This document shows, piece after piece, positions 63,067-64,000 of a DNA stretch of 64,000 bases. Below the pieces are notes generated by a model. That model did no database searches, was not told the DNA's origin, and saw only the letters and a list, made by a program, of their open reading frames with translations. A program made the position numbers and the translations under genes. The DNA comes from Bacteroidia bacterium (GTDB taxonomy: Bacteria; Bacteroidota; Bacteroidia; Flavobacteriales_D; Sanyastnellaceae): positions 124,001-188,000 of the forward strand of contig JAUICJ010000001.1 in the NCBI GenBank assembly GCA_030427925.1, in the 5' to 3' direction. The first letter of the stretch is position 1. Each line of letters begins with the position of its first letter.

Positions 63067-63474
63067 ATGTTGAAAGATAGTTTTCACCAACTCCCGCTGC
63101 TTCTTGCCCTGGCAGCGTGTTCTCCCCAGGCGGGAGATGGGGGAGTGGCTTCCTTGACCGGTAAGGTAGAAGTGGAGCGGCGCGCTGTGATTTCCAATCC
63201 GGCGGGGGCGGTGACGTACCCGGGAGCTGATGTGGACGTCTTTATAACGTACGGGGATCGCGTGGGCCCGGACGATAAAGTGACGACGAATTACGATGGG
63301 GAGTTTGCGTTTTACGGCTTGATGCCGGGAACGTACACGGTCTACGTTTACAGCGAGGACACGTTGCCGCAGTTGCCGCAGGCTCCCGACGTGGCCATCG
63401 TTCAGGAGGTGGACATTGAGGGCCGTCGGGATGCGGTGGACGTGGGCACGATTCGGATTTTCAAGGAACTTTAA
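63067..63474 (+). CDS. small lipoprotein with carboxypeptidase-regulatory-like beta domain
   Basis: 135-aa protein. Signal with lipobox LALAAC (Cys18), and an Ig-like beta domain (about 30–130) with GAVTYPGADVDVFITYGD and TNYDGEFAFYGLMPGTYTVYVYSED, a CarboxypepD_reg/SdrD-type fold. No catalytic site. Likely an envelope structural or binding lipoprotein. The ATG at 63067 follows TACATTCG by 7 bases; the longer frame overlaps the divergent tdk start. Confidence 0.8.
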   Translation: MLKDSFHQLPLLLALAACSPQAGDGGVASLTGKVEVERRAVISNPAGAVTYPGADVDVFITYGDRVGPDDKVTTNYDGEFAFYGLMPGTYTVYVYSEDTLPQLPQAPDVAIVQEVDIEGRRDAVDVGTIRIFKEL

Positions 63475-63477
63475 GCG

Positions 63478-64000
63478 ATGGTGCGCACAGGCCAAACCCT
63501 GGCCCTCCTCCTCCTCCCGTTCTTCCTTTCCGCCCAAGTCCCGGGCGTTTGGACGAGCGCGGGCTTGAAGGCCACGTCCGGCGGCCCGTGGTCCTGGTCG
63601 GCTCAAGTGGAGAGCCGGTGGGATGGCCCCCACGACACGGGCTTCCTCGACCTCGCCGTGTCCCGGGAATGGGGCCGCCACTTCGAGGCGAACTTCCAAT
63701 GGCGCACCTCCCTGAACCACGGCGACATCGGGTACGCTCCGGAATACCGCGCCGCGCTGCGCCTCACCGCCAAGGGCGACCTCGGGCGCGGCTCATGGGA
63801 CGCGCGCTTCATGGCCCAGGAAGCGCGTCCCTGGATCCGGGTTCCGGATTGGGCAGCGGCCCCCCTCGGCCGGTCCGCCCTCCGAGGCCGGGTCGGCTAC
63901 ACGTCCCCGTGGATGGGTCGCTGGCGCTGGGGCCTCAGCACGGAATCGATTTGGCGTGACCACACGTTCGACGCCCAACGCAACCGCCTCGACCTCGACC
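63478..64000 (+). CDS. outer-membrane beta-barrel protein, DUF2490-like (truncated by window edge)
   Basis: 174 codons in frame from ATG 63478 to the window end. Signal peptide MVRTGQTLALLLLPFFLSAQ, then alternating beta strands (SWSAQVESRWD, HFEANFQWRTSL, EYRAALRLTAKGD, WDARFMAQEA) with Trp and Arg girdles. The pattern fits DUF2490, a Bacteroidota outer-membrane family of unknown function. It begins 3 bases after the lipoprotein gene, so the two may act together. Confidence 0.75.
   Translation, partial: MVRTGQTLALLLLPFFLSAQVPGVWTSAGLKATSGGPWSWSAQVESRWDGPHDTGFLDLAVSREWGRHFEANFQWRTSLNHGDIGYAPEYRAALRLTAKGDLGRGSWDARFMAQEARPWIRVPDWAAAPLGRSALRGRVGYTSPWMGRWRWGLSTESIWRDHTFDAQRNRLDLD

Noticed and set aside
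61224-63080. 618-aa plus-strand frame over murF and tdk
   Set aside because: Pro/Arg/His-rich shadow of G-rich coding strand; both minus-strand genes have intact catalytic motifs.
1-64000. CRISPR array, IS element, prophage or restriction/defence locus
   Set aside because: No regularly spaced repeats, transposase, integrase, Cas or nuclease-defence motifs were seen on either strand.

Overview
The window reads as chromosomal DNA of a Bacteroidota bacterium, most likely a GC-rich member of the Flavobacteriales. The evidence is type IX secretion (T9SS) genes (PorW/SprE, PorP/SprF, type A and type B C-terminal sorting domains), Bacteroidota −7 promoter boxes (TAnnTTTG), a MurF–alanine racemase fusion, DUF4175, a PurF of the form found in this phylum, and AtpB with a signal-peptide-like N-terminal extension. 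No phage, insertion sequence, CRISPR array or defence locus was seen. Most of the window is ordinary vertical gene content.

Layout. 1–8.6 kb (minus strand) is an envelope and energy block: porW, a bactofilin, atpZ, an AtpI-like protein, then atpB-E-F-H-A-G; atpG runs off the left edge. 8.6–12.3 kb holds an M23 peptidase, a PfkB-type kinase, tRNA-Asn, an LpxH-like phosphoesterase and a DHFR/RibD-like reductase. 12.3–17.5 kb is a three-gene minus-strand operon: a secreted MORN-repeat protein, a six-PAS HisKA_2-type kinase, and a LytTR response regulator. After a 506-bp non-coding stretch comes a single reading frame that joins RpiB to a secreted-type M28 aminopeptidase. 20–29 kb (minus) holds a thioredoxin-like lipoprotein, ALDH7, mnmG, ybeY, an RsbW-like ATPase and DUF4175. 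Three perfect 14-bp parS-like palindromes lie in and around mnmG, which suggests this region is close to the replication origin.

29–41 kb carries secreted and surface proteins (a lamin-tail T9SS protein, an endonuclease with a dockerin-like tail, a type B T9SS protein paired with PorP/SprF) interleaved with EamA, hemW, a biotin carrier and a histidine kinase. 40.4–42.6 kb is a glycosyltransferase/sulfotransferase pair, the sulfotransferase being clearly AT-richer than its surroundings. 42.8–53 kb contains typA, tRNA-Leu, a Pmp3-type peptide, a T9SS protein, a HAD protein, purF, a PLP desulfhydrase-like enzyme, a tiny DUF5522 gene overlapping hutU, and a membrane TPR–LuxR one-component regulator. 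53.3–59.9 kb is a tetR–tolC–MFP–RND efflux operon. The right end has murF-alr, tdk, a small lipoprotein and a truncated outer-membrane beta-barrel gene.

The points most worth a second look are the RpiB–M28 fusion with an internal signal sequence, the parS cluster, and the repeated placement of a −7 box only 4–8 bases before start codons, which suggests leaderless or very short-leader mRNAs.
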